Below are positions 38,070 to 50,600 of a stretch of DNA of 64,000 nt, in pieces. The notes below the pieces were generated by a model. It did not search any database and was not told where the DNA came from. It was given only the letters and a program-made list of their open reading frames with translations. Numbering within the stretch: the first letter of the stretch is position 1; every line of letters begins with the position of its first letter. Source of the stretch: Rosa chinensis (taxonomy: Eukaryota > Streptophyta > Magnoliopsida > Rosales > Rosaceae); contig NC_037094.1 of the NCBI RefSeq assembly GCF_002994745.2, forward strand, positions 43,227,139-43,291,138, given 5' to 3'. The position numbers and the translations under genes were made by a program.

Positions 38070-41000
38070 ATGACTCGAACCGTGCAAGCTTCTGCTCCCT
38101 CCTCGACCCCAATCTCCACCACCTTTGTCCAACCACCACCCTCTCCACCACCATTCACAAATCTCGCTTCTTCCTCCTATCCACCAACTGATGAATCTGA
38201 ACCCTTACAAAGAGCCGAATTTCATCATTCACTAGCTCTTCTGCAGGAAGAGTTCCATCAATCCATGGATTCCATGAACCACAATCATACAGCTTTCCAA
38301 ACTCATATCGCAGCCCAAATGGCAGCTTTACAAAGCACCATGGTGCAAGCTCTCACCGGTCGACATCAACCCATACACTCCACAATCCCATCCACTCCAT
38401 CTTCAGCCCCACCGTTTACTCTTCCAGCACCACCCCTCACACCGGCCAATCTGCCACCCATCACTTTTGGGTCTATCCCACCACCAGCCATTGAAGGTAC
38501 TCCTTTTCCTTCCCTCACTACCCAATTCGCTACAATCCATGGCTCTTCCCCACACACACCTTCAACCTATCCCTCTGCCCCTCCGCATTACTCTACAATT
38601 ACTTCTATCCCTCATCACACACTACCTCCAAACTCCAACATCACCACAACCCAAACTCATACGACTTTACTCGAGTTCAATGTCCCATTTTCAAACACCA
38701 ACACATTTCCCAGATATCAAACCCACCAACCATACCATGAACCCCCATTCTTCAGGCCCCCAAAATTTGACTTGCTTTGCTTTAACGGAGAAGATGCCGT
38801 AGGGTGGATTGCTCTAGCAGAGCGGTATTTGAGTACTCATAGGATCCCTCCATCAGAACGAGTCTCTATTGTAGCTTTACACTTCGGAACTGAAGCATGT
38901 GTATGGATGAATTCGTTTGAACAATGAAATCCATGTATCACTTGGGAGCAATTCGTACTGGCCTTCCTTGCTTATTTCGATGTGGGCTCAAATTACGACT
39001 TCAAGACATCGCTCTCTCATCTGCAACAAACCTCCATAGTCGATGCCTTCATCACAGCTTTCACTAAATTAGCCTGTCGCGCACCGGAATGGACAGATGA
39101 CCACCTCCTCCCTATATTCTTAGGCGGTCTGAAACCTGCGCTCCGACAAGACGTTGTCGCCATCAACCCTACCACCTTGACAGAGGCACAACGTTTAGCA
39201 AGGTGTTACGAGGCCAAAATGTCAGACAACCACTCTTACACTGACTTCCGCACCAACGGGTTTCACGCACAAGCAATTGGTCATAGTCATCTAGATTCCA
39301 TAGTGTTCAGCCATACTCCCCCACTCTTCCACTTCCATACCGTCCCCACAACAACTCCCCACCAACTAACCTAACACAAACCACTCCACCGCAAAACCCT
39401 CAACCAAACCGAAACACACTCCACCGCCCCACTCGCATTCTGACAACCTCAGAACAACGTGAGCGTAGGTCCAAGGGACTATGCTTTAACTGTGACGAAC
39501 AGTACACCCCCACCCACAGTTGTAAACACCCATTCTTAGCCATCCTAGAAACTTCCCACCACACTCCCAATGATGAGACATCGGACACCCCCGATTTTCA
39601 TGACTGCAACCCCATCTTGGAGGACCCACACCCATTCACAGAGGAACCATACCCATTAATGCCATTACCACAAGCACTGTTGGAAAAGTGATGAAAATTG
39701 AAGGTACAATTAACACTGTACCCATTACGGTATTCATTGATTGCGGTGCAGCTTCAAATTTCTTGAGTCCCCAACTGGCTCAATCTTTGGGTCTTCCTAC
39801 CGAAGCACCAATCGGACTCCGATTTGCTTCCGCCTTCGGCGAGCGTCTATCCCCATCCGGTACGGCCCCGAGTGTCACCGTATTGATTCAAGGATATTCT
39901 TTCACCGGTCCATTCCTCCTCCTTCCGATAGCAGGATGCGACATGGTGTTGGGAGCACCATGGCTTAATACTCTTGGTTCGATTGGATGGCAGTTCCAAG
40001 AGAAGATCATGGCATTTTTCACTGATGGCCGATATCAAGTTCTCAGAGGGAAAACCAATCGCACTCATCCTCTTGGTCAACCCGATTTATTGGCTTTACT
40101 TCCCTCTGACCAGTGGGATCCTTTAGCCCAATCACCCACTAACCCAATAACCACACAGCCCACAGTCCACCACCCATTCATTCAAACTCTTTTATCCACA
40201 TATCAACCCATTTTCGAACCACCAGTAGACTTACCACCTCCAAGACCCATTGATCACAAAATCCCACTGCTACCCAATACAAGTCCCATCAATGTAAGAC
40301 CTTATCGATACCCACACTCCAAAAAGCCGAGTTAGAGGCTCAAGTTGCGGATATGTTATCTAATGGGTTGATCGGACCTAGTTGTAGCCTGTTTTCTTCA
40401 CCCGTCCTATTAGTGAAGAAAAAGGAGGGTACATGGCGTTTTTGCGTTGACTACCGCTCTTTGAATGAAGCAACTGTCAAGGATCTCTTTCCCATCCCGG
40501 TTGTGGATGAATTATTAGATGAACTTCATGGTGCTACTTATTTCTCCAAATTGGACTTGCGATCGGGGTATCATCAAATCCGCATGTATGAAGAAGATAT
40601 TGCCAAGACGGCTTTTAGGAAACATGAAGGCCATTTTGAATTCGTGGTTATGCCCCTTGGCCTCACCAATGCTCCCTCCACCTTTCAAGCCCTTATGAAC
40701 CAAGTGTTCAAACTGCTTTTACGAAAGAGTGTTTTGGTATTCTTCGATGATATCTTGGTATATAGCCGTGACTTGAATTCACATGTTCTTCATCTTGAAG
40801 AGGTGTTCAAGATATTATGGGCCAATAACGTACACGTCAAGCTGTCCAAGTGCTCATTTGGTTAGGACAAAGTGGATTACTTGGGCCATGTAATATCTAC
40901 TGCAAGTGTATCAGTCGACCCAACAAAGATTCAAGCTATAGCTGACTGGCCCAAACCCACAAACACCAAAGCCTTACGTGGCTTTCTCGGCCTCACAGGC

Positions 41001-42989
41001 TACTACCGTCGTTTTATACGACACTATGGTATCAAGGCAAAGCCTCTGACAGAGCTCCTCAAAATTAACAGCTTCCAATGCAACCCAGCTGCCGATCAAG
41101 CTTTCATGGAGCTAAAAATCGCCCTCACTTCAGCCCCTGTATTACAATTGCCGGATTTCACCCAACCTTTCATGGTGGAGACCGACGCATGTGGTCTCGG
41201 CATTGGCGCAGTCCTCTCTCAGCAGCGGCACCCAATCGCCTTCCTCAGCAAGCCCTTATCTCCTCGCAACCAATTGCTTTCGGTTTACGACAAAGAGATG
41301 CTTGCAGTACTTCATGCTGTGGAAAAATGGAGGCCATACCTTCTGGGCAATACATTCACAATCATTACAGATAATCAAACCCTCAAGCACATGCTTAATC
41401 AGCGGATATCTACTCCCTCACAACAAAAATGGCTTGCCAAACTGATGGGTTACAACTACACCATAGAATACCGTCTGGGTTCTCTTAACACAGTACCAGA
41501 TTTGCTGTCCCGAAAACACGAGATGTACACCCTTCAATCACTCTAGGCTCCGGTGTTCGACTCCCTCCATCAAATTGATCAGGTTTGTCTAAAGGACCCT
41601 GAAGCTCAGTCCATTATTGCTAATTTACAACAGGGAATTGAAACCAAGAAGGGTTTTAGTTGGGTCAATAATCGACTGATGTACAAAGACAAAGTCTTTG
41701 TTCCAGCCTCTTCTGATTGGCGTACAAGGGTACTCCTCGAATTCCATTCTTCATTACAGGCAGGTCACTCCGGGTACTTGCGTTCCTATTTACGCCTTTC
41801 TGGCAATTTTGCATGGCCGAGAATGTGTAAGGATGTCAAATCCTTCATTGCTGAGTGTGAACAATGTCAAAGGCAGACCTATGAGACGATTCGACCGCGG
41901 GGATTGCTTCAGACCCTTCCGATCCCGAAGAATATCTGGTTTGATATTTCGATGGATTTTATTGACGGTTTGCCCCCTTCTGATGAAAAAAAATGCAATC
42001 TTTGTGGTAGTAGATCGACTCTCAAAGTATGGGCACTTCATCCCAATTTCCCATCCTTACACTACCACTCAAATGGCTGAAGTGTTTATGAAGGAGGTTT
42101 TTCGCCTCCATGGCAAGCCTCGGTCCATTGTAAGTGACCGTGATCCGGTATTCATCAGCCTTTCTGGACAGCATTCTTCAAGCTCCAAGGTACTAACCTC
42201 TGTCATAGCTCTGCCTACCATCCCCAAACGGATGGTCAAACCGAGGTCATCAACCGCTGCTTAGAACACTACCTACGGTGTTTTGTTCTTGACAAACCCG
42301 CATCATGGTCTGGTTTACTTCACTGGGCAGAATGGTGGTACAATTCCACCTACCATTCCACCATTCGCATGACACTGTTTCAAGTAGTATATGGTACGCC
42401 ACCTCCCTCTGTTTCTATGTATGTTCCTGGCTCCACTTCGGTGCAGGTAGTGGATCATGCTCCTCAAGATCGTAATGTTCTGCTCCAACTACTCAAGGAC
42501 CACATGATTGCTGCCCAAAATAGGATGAAGACCCAAGCTGATCATCACAGGACAGAATGAGAATTCAATGTTGGTGAATGGGTTTTTCTCAAGTTACAAC
42601 CATATCGCCAGCGTTCCCTAGTCAAGAGACCCTCTCACAAGCTTTCTCCTCGCTACTACGGACCATTTATGATCACAAACCGCATTGGCAAAGTGGCGTA
42701 CAAACTTGACTTGCCACCTCCATGCCGCATTCACCCAATCTTCCATGTCTCACTCCTAAAGAAGCGTATCGGTGATGGCACTCCATTGACTACATCCTAA
42801 TTACCAGACTTTGATGATCAAGGCGAACTCTTGTGGCGTCCGGAACAGATCCTAGACATGGCTGTGTCTCACATAAAGAAGAGAAATATCACCCAATGGC
42901 TTGTACAATGGGCTGGCCTTCCTGCTGCGGATGCCACTTGGGAGGAAGCTCACACGATCGAGCAACGTTTTCCTTCGTTTTGTGCTTGA
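38070..42989 (+). pseudogene. gag-pol of the chromovirus (multiple breaks)
   Basis: Gag runs from 38070 with a Pro/Thr/Ser-rich start, then a retrotransposon gag core (FLGGLKPALRQDV near 39120). An in-frame stop at 38925 and a frame change near 39370 interrupt it. The zinc knuckle CFNCDEQY with HSC lies at about 39484-39525. Protease (39688 on) has VFIDCGAASNFL, with DCG where DSG or DTG is usual. Reverse transcriptase has FFDDILVYS near 40745; a frame change lies near 40325 and a stop at 40863. RNase H follows to a stop at 41544. Integrase has CEQCQ, then Asp and Glu positions spread over two frames after a shift at an A-run near 41988. The chromodomain (about 42830-42985) reads ITQWLVQWAGLPAADATWEE. 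The frame ends at 42987. Confidence 0.85.
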
Positions 42990-43002
42990 GGACAGGCCAC
43001 AT

Positions 43003-43019
43003 CTCAAGGGGGAGGGACT
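43003..43019 (+). other. Polypurine tract of the chromovirus
   Basis: CTCAAGGGGGAGGGACT directly precedes the 3' LTR, where plus-strand DNA priming would occur. Confidence 0.8.
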
Positions 43020-43209
43020 TGATAAGTTCTTCCCTTCTCTGTTCATGCCCTCTCTATTTTGTTGACCATTTTGATTGTATTAGAGAGTTGACGTCTTTAC
43101 TGTACCAGAATACATTCTGGCCTTGTGTCATTTATATTCTATCTTTGCCCCAGCTTTGGGTATGAAATGAATATGTACTCTCTTCTTTCCTCCCAACTTG
43201 GGTCTATCA
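43020..43209 (+). repeat. 3' LTR of the chromovirus
   Basis: Begins TGATAAGTTC and ends GGGTCTATCA, as in the 5' LTR, but is about 25 bases shorter. Confidence 0.9.
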
Positions 43210-43575
43210 CATTAAAGAGGCCATGCTTTTGTCACGGTAGCCGAGATAACCACATTATAGTACCACAAAAAAAAAAAAAAAAAAAAAAATTGAGCTAGCT
43301 CATAAGTTGGTATATAAATCACAGCAGGTGGGTAACTCATAAATTGTCATTTGACCACATGAAGCTCATTCTTACCACCAGCAAAAAACTGTGTCACGTC
43401 CAACAAAATTATACCATAGGAACAAACGACGTGCCAACCATACAACAAAAGGCACTAGTTCCTTACGATGAGGGCATGAACATCAGCTATTCCATTTATG
43501 TATTTACACATGCCAGTAACAACTGACTAGTATGTGCAACGACAAGATGTAGCATCAATGCATTTGTAGGTGAAC
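43210..43575. other. Spacer and 3' flank of the helicase gene
   Basis: Contains an A-run at about 43267-43290. It probably includes the 3'UTR of the downstream minus-strand gene. No other gene was seen. Confidence 0.4.
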
Positions 43576-46500
43576 TCACAAGGACATGAGGCTAATAAGA
43601 TCATCGGCACCCACATCTCTGCGATCTTTTGCACCTCTCTTTCCGAAAGCTTCCTTTGCAAGTTTCTTCTTTTTCTCCTGTAACTCTAATATCCTTTCTT
43701 CAATGCTGTTTCGAGCAATCAATCTGACAATCTTTACATCCTCCTTCTGCCCAATCCGGTGAACGCGATCCATTGCTTGTTCCTCAACTGCTGGGTTCCA
43801 CCATGGCTCCAACAAATAGACTTTACTAGCAGTGGTAAGATTTATCCCTGTTCCTGAAGCCTTCAGACTTGCAAGCAAAACTGTGGGCGCATCATCTCCT
43901 ACAACCCCAAACTCTTTGATTACTTGAGCTCTTTTATTTGCGGTCATAGACCCATCTAAACGCAAAACCTTGAAACCAGCTGTTTTCAGTACATCTTCAA
44001 GATGTAGCAACATCTTTCGAAATTGTGAAAACACTACTGATTTGGTCAGTGGGTTTTGATTCCTTGATTCAACAAGAAGTTTTACGAGAGTAGAAACTTT
44101 TGAAGACATGGTTGTTTTTGAGGATATTGTGTTGTCATCATCAGAAGATGTTTGAGGGGCTGAGAACAGATCAGACTGTGATAGAGGACGGCGACACAAA
44201 GGACAGCAGGGTTTTGTGCGCTGAAGGGTTTTCAGAATACAAGCTTGGCAAAAGATGTGTGCACAACAAGTAATAACAACATCGGTTGGTGGAGAAATGC
44301 AAATTGGACAATCAAAATCTTCACCATCTTGCAGCACCTCAACCATCTTTTTCAGTAGCTCTGGGTTCTTTGAGACATCTGCTTAGATTCAACTATATGA
44401 GTCAGAATAACCATAATAGGTGAAAACATTTGTCATAAAGGTTTGCAATTTATGTGGGATAAAATCACCAAAAATATTATAGTATTATACGCTTTGGAAA
44501 TGCTCACAGAAAGAAACGTATGTCTGAACTGCACAACATTCACTAATGACTGGCGACAGCTATTACTTGCAACCACAGTGCATATGATATACAACAAGGT
44601 GAAAAAATAAGCAAAGATTATTTAACTCTGTGACGTATACTTTTGAAGTTCTAAACTTCTAATAAATAGAAAGCTATTAAATAATGGCATATAGACACTT
44701 TAATGAATCCTCATTTAACACTGACTGATTTGTTTATGGTCTGATTGAAGGATGTACCAAAGTTAAGGCAAAACAGTTGGAGAAAATAGCATAATAGGAG
44801 CAACAAATTTTCACTTTGTTTATATATGGTCAGTTAGATTATACATGGTAAGTTGGTCACCAACCTTATGACCACGGCAAGCTATTGGAAGTCCATGGAA
44901 GTCTAAGTTGGTGCAAGGAAAAGGAATAGCAGTTCCCAAAACATGTTCCAGTTTCAAAACTAACTTTTTAGCAAGGACAATCTGTTCCACCAGGGCCTAC
45001 AGAAATTAAACATATGGCTCGTCCTTATAGCCTATGGGGCACACCACTTGCACAAAACTCCTTCTTGTCTCCATTTTTTTTTTTTTATACCCAGAAATCA
45101 CCCTAACCGCTTTGTGAACAGGGACTCGAAACATGCATAACCCTACTGTTTTTTAGGGGGCAGGAGCAAATAGGTAGGTAGGTATAGTGAGGGGGTTTGA
45201 ACCCCAGACCACATGGGAGCAAGCCATGGCCTCAACATTCTTACGAAACAAATTCACCATTAACTTTTTTTCCCCCTCGGGAGCCTACTAAGATGGTAAC
45301 AAAGACATTTAAACGTTGTAATATTTTATTGACCACCATAGGGCAGGAGTATATGCATTTAACAGTAAGAAGTTAACAATTCAATTAAATACATATACAT
45401 ATGTATATATATCCTGACTAAGCCTAGAGTTAATGTTCCCAAGGGGAAGCCCATTGAGAGAACCGTAAACTAAAGTAGGAGCTGAAGAGTTTCACGGAAC
45501 CTAGCAACGTATGCATGCGATGTAAAGTTGAATGACCAAATATAAAAACAGCAGATACACCAATATAAAATCCTTTTCCAATACCTTCAATATCGTTGGA
45601 AGGAAGAAGTGACTTGAGATCAGAAGGGCATAACGCTGAATCAGTACAGATTTGCCGCAGTCGTAAGATTATGCTAAGTACAGTGGAATAATTCCGCATC
45701 ATACTACCAGCAGCTATGTAATTCCGCAATACACTCTTCGCTTCTCCCTCCATCCCATCATACAGTTCACGTTCTTCAGCAGATAATTCCACGTAGCAAG
45801 TCTCTATAGTTTTAGGTGGCAATCCAATCAGTCCTTTGTCTTTTGTTCTCCGCAAAGAAATGGTTGCCATCAAAACCTGAAAATTAGCATTACCACCAGT
45901 ACGACTGGAATTATGAGCAAGGAAAAAAAGGAAAAGCACAGACAAGAATCTGGCACCTTAAATCTTTGGATAACTAAAAGGCGGATATATGAAAAGTTGC
46001 AACATAGCAAAAATGAAAAATAAATCCAAGGTCCATAAAGGCCATTGATTACCCTTGTAAAGAAAAGAACTCCTATGGATCCACTATCTTCAACTCAAAA
46101 AGACAGAAGATTTCTATAATTTTTTTTTTTTTTTTTGAGACTAGGGTATCCGAGTCTTTGACCCGACTAATCCCTAGGTCCCCCGCCTGACCCCACAACA
46201 TTTGGGGAACTGGAAAGTCTAGCAATTGCTAGGTGGGTACCTTGGGAGAGGGTCGAACCCCAGACCACTTGGGAGCAAACCAAGGGCCTGACCGCTAGAC
46301 CAACAACTCTTTGGTGACAGAAGATTTCTATAATGAACAATGGATAAATACATCCAATGTCACTGAAGGCCTTTGATTACCCTTTATACAGAAATAAGCC
46401 ATGCATCTTTAGTCATATCTCACCTGTCATCTAAACACTTATATTGCATAACAGTAATTTGCTCTTCTTCATACCCCGACCACAGAGAGTGAAAGATAGA

Positions 46501-48591
46501 CCAGAGGGGAAATTGATTTAGGAGAAAGACAAGTTCAATATCAAATTGCAAAGTCATACTCATCATGAAAACCATAATGAAGCTTAGTTTATTGAAATAT
46601 TTAGCTGAAGTGTCAAAGAACAATTTCAAGCAATTGACTTTGGCTAAAACCCAATATGATATTCTTATGAAAATAAGAGTTCGAAGAAAAGGAGAACTGA
46701 AAAGAGAAACTATCATTACTTTCAAATAGAATACTGACACACTTCAGATACGTTACAAATCAGCAGATATATTACTGCAGACAGTGAAGTCTGACAGCCT
46801 TCAGATGCAAAAAAGAAATGATTTTGAAATTATCAAAGAATCTAATCTATTCTTTCCAAGTTTGCCAAAAACAAGCAACTGCAGATGAAACAATAAAAAT
46901 AAAAATCCACAATAGTAGACCTAACCACGCAGATAACAAAGAACATGAGAAGAAAATTCCCATGTGATGCATACTTCCATTACATAAATCAAAATTTCTC
47001 CAAAGTTTGTTAAAAAAAAAAAAAAAAAGTTTAAAAAACAACTTAGTAACTGAATACGATTGTATTACCTGCAGGCGTGAAAGCCCCATCTTGTTACCTT
47101 GAGCAAGCGGGCGCTGCACCAAGCTTTGCCAGTAGCTCTTAATTGAGAAAGGCTCAAATCTCAAGAATGCCATCAAAGAAAACAAATCAAATGAACCATT
47201 CTGGATTGGTGTTCCAGTAACAGCCCACCTTCGCTTAGCCTTCAAGTTAGTGACAGCTTGACTTTGTTGAGCATTCACATTCTTAATCGTATGCGCCTCA
47301 TCCAAAATGACCCGCCACCACTCAATCTCTTTAACAGGAGAGGTTGGCCAAGAATTTTCAGTAGCAAGAATACTGTAAGTAGTTAACACTATATCGTACT
47401 TCTTAAGCTCCTCAGCATTTCGAGTCCGGTCCCCATAATACATATACACCTTCAATCTGCCTGGCCTAGTGTGTTCTCCTAGCTGTGTTACCCATGTTGA
47501 AAATACAGAAGGAGGGCACACAATTATCGTGGACTTGCTACTGAAACCAGCAGTAGACTTATCATTTACATTCACATTGCTATCCTCAGTTTTTCGTCTT
47601 TTCCTTGGTGCAGCTCCCTTTTTACTTGTTTTATTCCTCTTACCCTTCTTACTACCGGAAACAAGCAACCCCTCATCCTCACCCATTTCATTATCATCTG
47701 GTATGCTTACATCTACACTAGCACAGTTGCCACTACCATATCTATCAAAAGCAATCAAGGAAAGCAAAGTCAGAGTCTTACCCAAACCCATATCATCTGC
47801 AAAGATGCCACCTCTTAGAGGCTCCGGTCGGTTTTTTGTATGGTAATTTGTCAACACATTGACAAAAGACCCATCACTCTTCTCTTCCCAAAACGGAGGC
47901 AAATCAACAGAATTCTCTCTGCCAACCAACCACCCCAGCCCTTCCTTCTGGTGTCGAAAAAGCTCCGATTTGATCACTTCCTTGGGTGGCTCCATTGGCT
48001 CCAACGCACCGTTTTGGCTGGCATTGTCATCCACCAGCTTGAAAATCTCATCCACAGTCTTGTACCCCCTCTCAGCCTTCTTCTCCTTCACCACCATCGC
48101 CTCCGATGGAAACGCCGCGTCGTTGTCCGAAATCAGCTGCAGGCCAGCGCCGTGAATGGCGGATAAGACGAAGGGGAAGTCGTCGATTCTGGCAAAGATG
48201 TGAACCTGGCAAGGAATCTTAAACCTGTTGGCCTTGGCGCGCGTGTTGGGGACGATGCCCTCGACGGCGATCAAGTCGGCGTCGATCAAGGGGGCGAGGG
48301 CGGCGGCGACGGCGCGTTCGATGTGGCCGACTTGGATAGTCCGGGTGTTGAGGACTCTGATGGCGTTGGAATCGTAGGGGTTAAGGGGTTCGCGGACGAG
48401 GCCGACCATTTCTCGGCCGGTGATGGTGCCGGAGTAGTACTGGATTCCGACTATGTTGGCGATGACGAAGCCGAGCATGTAGGTGTCGGAGGGAGTAGGG
48501 AGAGGAGGGTCCGAGTCGTTGTCAGAGTCGGCAGGGGGCCTTGCCAGTGATCGAGGCTCAAGAAGAGGCTTACTGGGTCTTGATCGTCCAT
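43576..48591 (-). CDS. HLTF: HLTF/RAD5-like SNF2 helicase with HIRAN and RING domains (SMARCA3-like)
   Basis: Members act in post-replication repair and chromatin remodelling: an ATP-driven DNA translocase with a RING ubiquitin ligase inserted in it. Three exons: 48591-47069, 45876-45585 and 44378-43576, with GT-AG borders. The HIRAN domain is near residues 38-140 (TGREMVGLVREPLNPYDSNA). The SNF2 ATPase has FADDMGLGKT (Walker A, about 265-273) and ILDEAHTIKN. The C3HC4 RING (CPICISPP through CCPLC) starts exon 3. The helicase C lobe has LDGSMTANKRAQ, EPWWNPAVEEQAMDRVHRIGQ. With one base added in the C5 run at 48534-48538 the exons total 2619 bases, 872 residues, matching the family; as written, the ATG at 48591 is out of frame with the HIRAN exon. 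That may be a sequencing error or a real lesion; translation could also start at 48478. Confidence 0.88.
45074..45240 (-). mobile_element. SINE, degenerate, in intron 2 of the helicase gene
   Basis: On the minus strand it has CTTGCTCCCATGTGGTCTGG followed by a B-box-like GGGTTCAAACCCC, and it ends in an A-run (plus-strand T-run 45074-45086). The head matches the SINE at 46121-46315, so they are one tRNA-derived family. Confidence 0.55.
46121..46315 (-). mobile_element. tRNA-derived SINE in intron 1 of the helicase gene
   Basis: A perfect 19-bp TSD, GACAGAAGATTTCTATAAT, lies at 46102-46120 and 46316-46334. On the minus strand the head has an A box in TTGGTCTAGCGGTCAGG and a B box in GGGTTCGACCC, as in a pol III promoter. 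The tail is poly-A. Length is 195 bases. It is in the same orientation as the host gene. Confidence 0.9.
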
Positions 48592-48700
48592 GGAGAATTT
48601 AGGGTTTTGGGTTGAGAGAAGAGAGTAGAGAGTAGAGAGTAGAGAGAGAGAGAGGGCGGCGTTGATCGGTGCGTGTGGTTCTGTGTAAACCACTTTAAAT
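48592..48700 (-). promoter_or_regulatory. Presumed 5'UTR and promoter region of the helicase gene
   Basis: The region just upstream of the start codon has a GAGAGA/TCTCTC tract (about 48610-48655), which is common in plant core promoters and 5'UTRs. No clear TATA box was found. Confidence 0.35.
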
Positions 48701-48834
48701 ATGGGGAGGTGTTTGAAAATGAGAAGGGGCGGGTGTAAAGATAGAGGTCACTGACTCACCACCCTTTACTGGGCTCCACATACCGTACATATGAATGGGA
48801 TCAATGAAAAAAAAAAAAATGACACGATCACTTA

Positions 48835-49016
48835 GCAAGTCCGTCCGTTGAGATTGGCAGGTCAATATTATTTACTATTTTTTTTGCCTTTCATTTCCAC
48901 CATATAGATCAAAATGTCAGATATTGTTCACAAAATGTCACCCCTATACGGTGGAAATGAAAGGCAAAAAACAGTGAATAGTATTGACTTGTCAACCTCA
49001 ACGGGTGGACTTGCTC
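48835..49016. mobile_element. Foldback MITE, copy 1
   Basis: Left arm GCAAGTCC, then CCGTTGAG, then GCCTTTCATTTCCACC; right arm is the mirror image, ending GGACTTGCTC. The arms pair for about 70 bases around a short centre. TTA flanks both sides (48832-48834 and 49017-49019), a possible Tourist-type TSD. Confidence 0.75.
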
Positions 49017-49503
49017 TTAGGGTTAGAGATAGGTAAATTTGCACTTACCTAACAAAAACTTGTTGGGGACATCATTGAGTATAGAATAAGTGCAAATTTG
49101 GTGTATGATGTCTCCTACTTTCAAGATTAGGAGGTCAAGTTTTAGTAAAAGAAAAAAAGTAAGAGTATCGTACCCAGGGGATTGAGTAACTCTATCCTAA
49201 CTAGATCACCATGAAAATAAACCTAGAAAACACATATAAGTCTACCATTTTTACAAGTTCACAACCTTAGCCCTTTGGAAGCTAAAGATCATGAGGATGG
49301 TATTAACAATTGTGGTAGTGATCGGTTTGGTTGATTTTAATTTCGATAAAGAAAATTAAGTTACATAAAATAAAATAAACAAATAAAAGTGTAGAGACTA
49401 AATCAATGAGAAAAATATAGACTTAGGCATCACACCTAACCTTACTCATGCACAAAATGTAACCAATGCTTGATGTAATAGCATGCTTTGACAAATTTCC
49501 CCT

Positions 49504-50600
49504 TAGAGCATATCCAATGGTATAGTCAAAATACTTGTGTCAAATTTGAATTTGAAGGGTGATGTAGCAGATGTCATTTTTGACAAATTTATACTCCAAT
49601 GGATGTGTTAAATTCAGATATTATTTTATTATTTTTTTCAGAATTTTTATATAAAAAAATCACTTTTCCTCGTTCTTCTTATCTCTCCTCTTTCATGGTT
49701 AAAGTCATGTTCACTCTTCTTCTCCTTCTTCTTCTCTGTTTTTATTGTTGTACGTTCTTCTCCAGTTGCAGGAGATAGCTTTTCAATCCCAAAGGACCCA
49801 AACAAATCTTGTTTTGACAACAGCCATTAGATTCCACCCCTGGCTGGGTATTCAAGGCTATAGCCTATAGGTCAATTGAACCCATAAACTTGAAGAGGCA
49901 CAGAGTCGGTGGTCTTCCATCGTCAATCGTCGTTTACCCATGGCTGGGTAAGTTCCTCCCTATCTGATTTTGATCATTTTTGGATGACTCTGAACTTTCT
50001 CTCTTTATCCCCAAATTTGAATTGAATCTGAAGGGCTGCATTTTGGTATGGGTTGATTTGGATTTTCTAAAAATCGAACATCCAAACTTTGGAGCTGAGT
50101 TGAGTATAGTAATGGAGAACTGAGGCTTGCAAATGGGTTTAATTGACATGATTTTCCTTTCGGAATTGAATCAAGAGGAGGAGAAACAAAAAGGGTTGGT
50201 TCTGTTTTGGCTTCTTTTGAGTAAAGCTTGGGACTTTCTTGGTGGGTTTCGGTGTTTGATTCTGTACTAATTTCCAAATTGAAGGAGTCTTCTTCTTCCT
50301 CCTCAAATTCATTGTTTGTTACAAGTAAGGGACTGGGAATTGCAATAGGAAAACAATTGGGTTTCTCCATAGTTATAGAAAGACGCACAGGAAGAAAGAG
50401 AGAGAAGAGTAGGAAAGAGGAAGAAACAATAAAAAATAAAAGACAATTCCCTTTGCCGCTGTCAAATTTGACAGCCCAAATGAAAATGTCATTTACACGT
50501 CAGATAAGACCCATGGGTTGGAGAGGTTGCATATGTCTTTTCTAGCTGTTAGAGGTCTCCATGTGGATTTAACATATCCATATCCATTGGAGATGGTCCT
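49504..50600. mobile_element. Non-autonomous DNA element of about 1.1 kb with genic-looking interior
   Basis: Ends are imperfectly inverted: TAGAGCATATCCAATGG on the left and, inverted, TAGGACCATCTCCAATGG on the right. The interior holds a minus-strand frame (50388-50005) of 127 codons beginning MRLSITMEKPNCFP, with an acidic run EFEEEEEDS. I do not recognise the protein; it may be a captured gene piece. The element sits inside the LTR-like sequence 49061-52414, whose text resumes on both sides. Confidence 0.45.

Larger units (their letters stand above)
37841..43209 (+). mobile_element. Chromodomain-bearing Ty3/gypsy retrotransposon (chromovirus, Reina-like size), full length but dead
   Basis: Complete structure: 5' LTR (37841-38055), tRNA-Met type PBS, gag with zinc knuckle, protease, reverse transcriptase, RNase H, integrase, C-terminal chromodomain, polypurine tract, 3' LTR (43020-43209). 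The total of 5.4 kb and LTRs of about 200 bases fit the Reina clade of plant chromoviruses; the clade is inferred. Several stops and frameshifts disable it. The flanks (GCATA before, CATTA after) do not give a clean 5-bp TSD. Confidence 0.9.

Noticed and set aside
48451..48693. Separate 80-codon gene upstream of the helicase
   Set aside because: It contains the helicase start codon region and runs out of frame after the C5 run. It is better explained as the helicase N-terminus.
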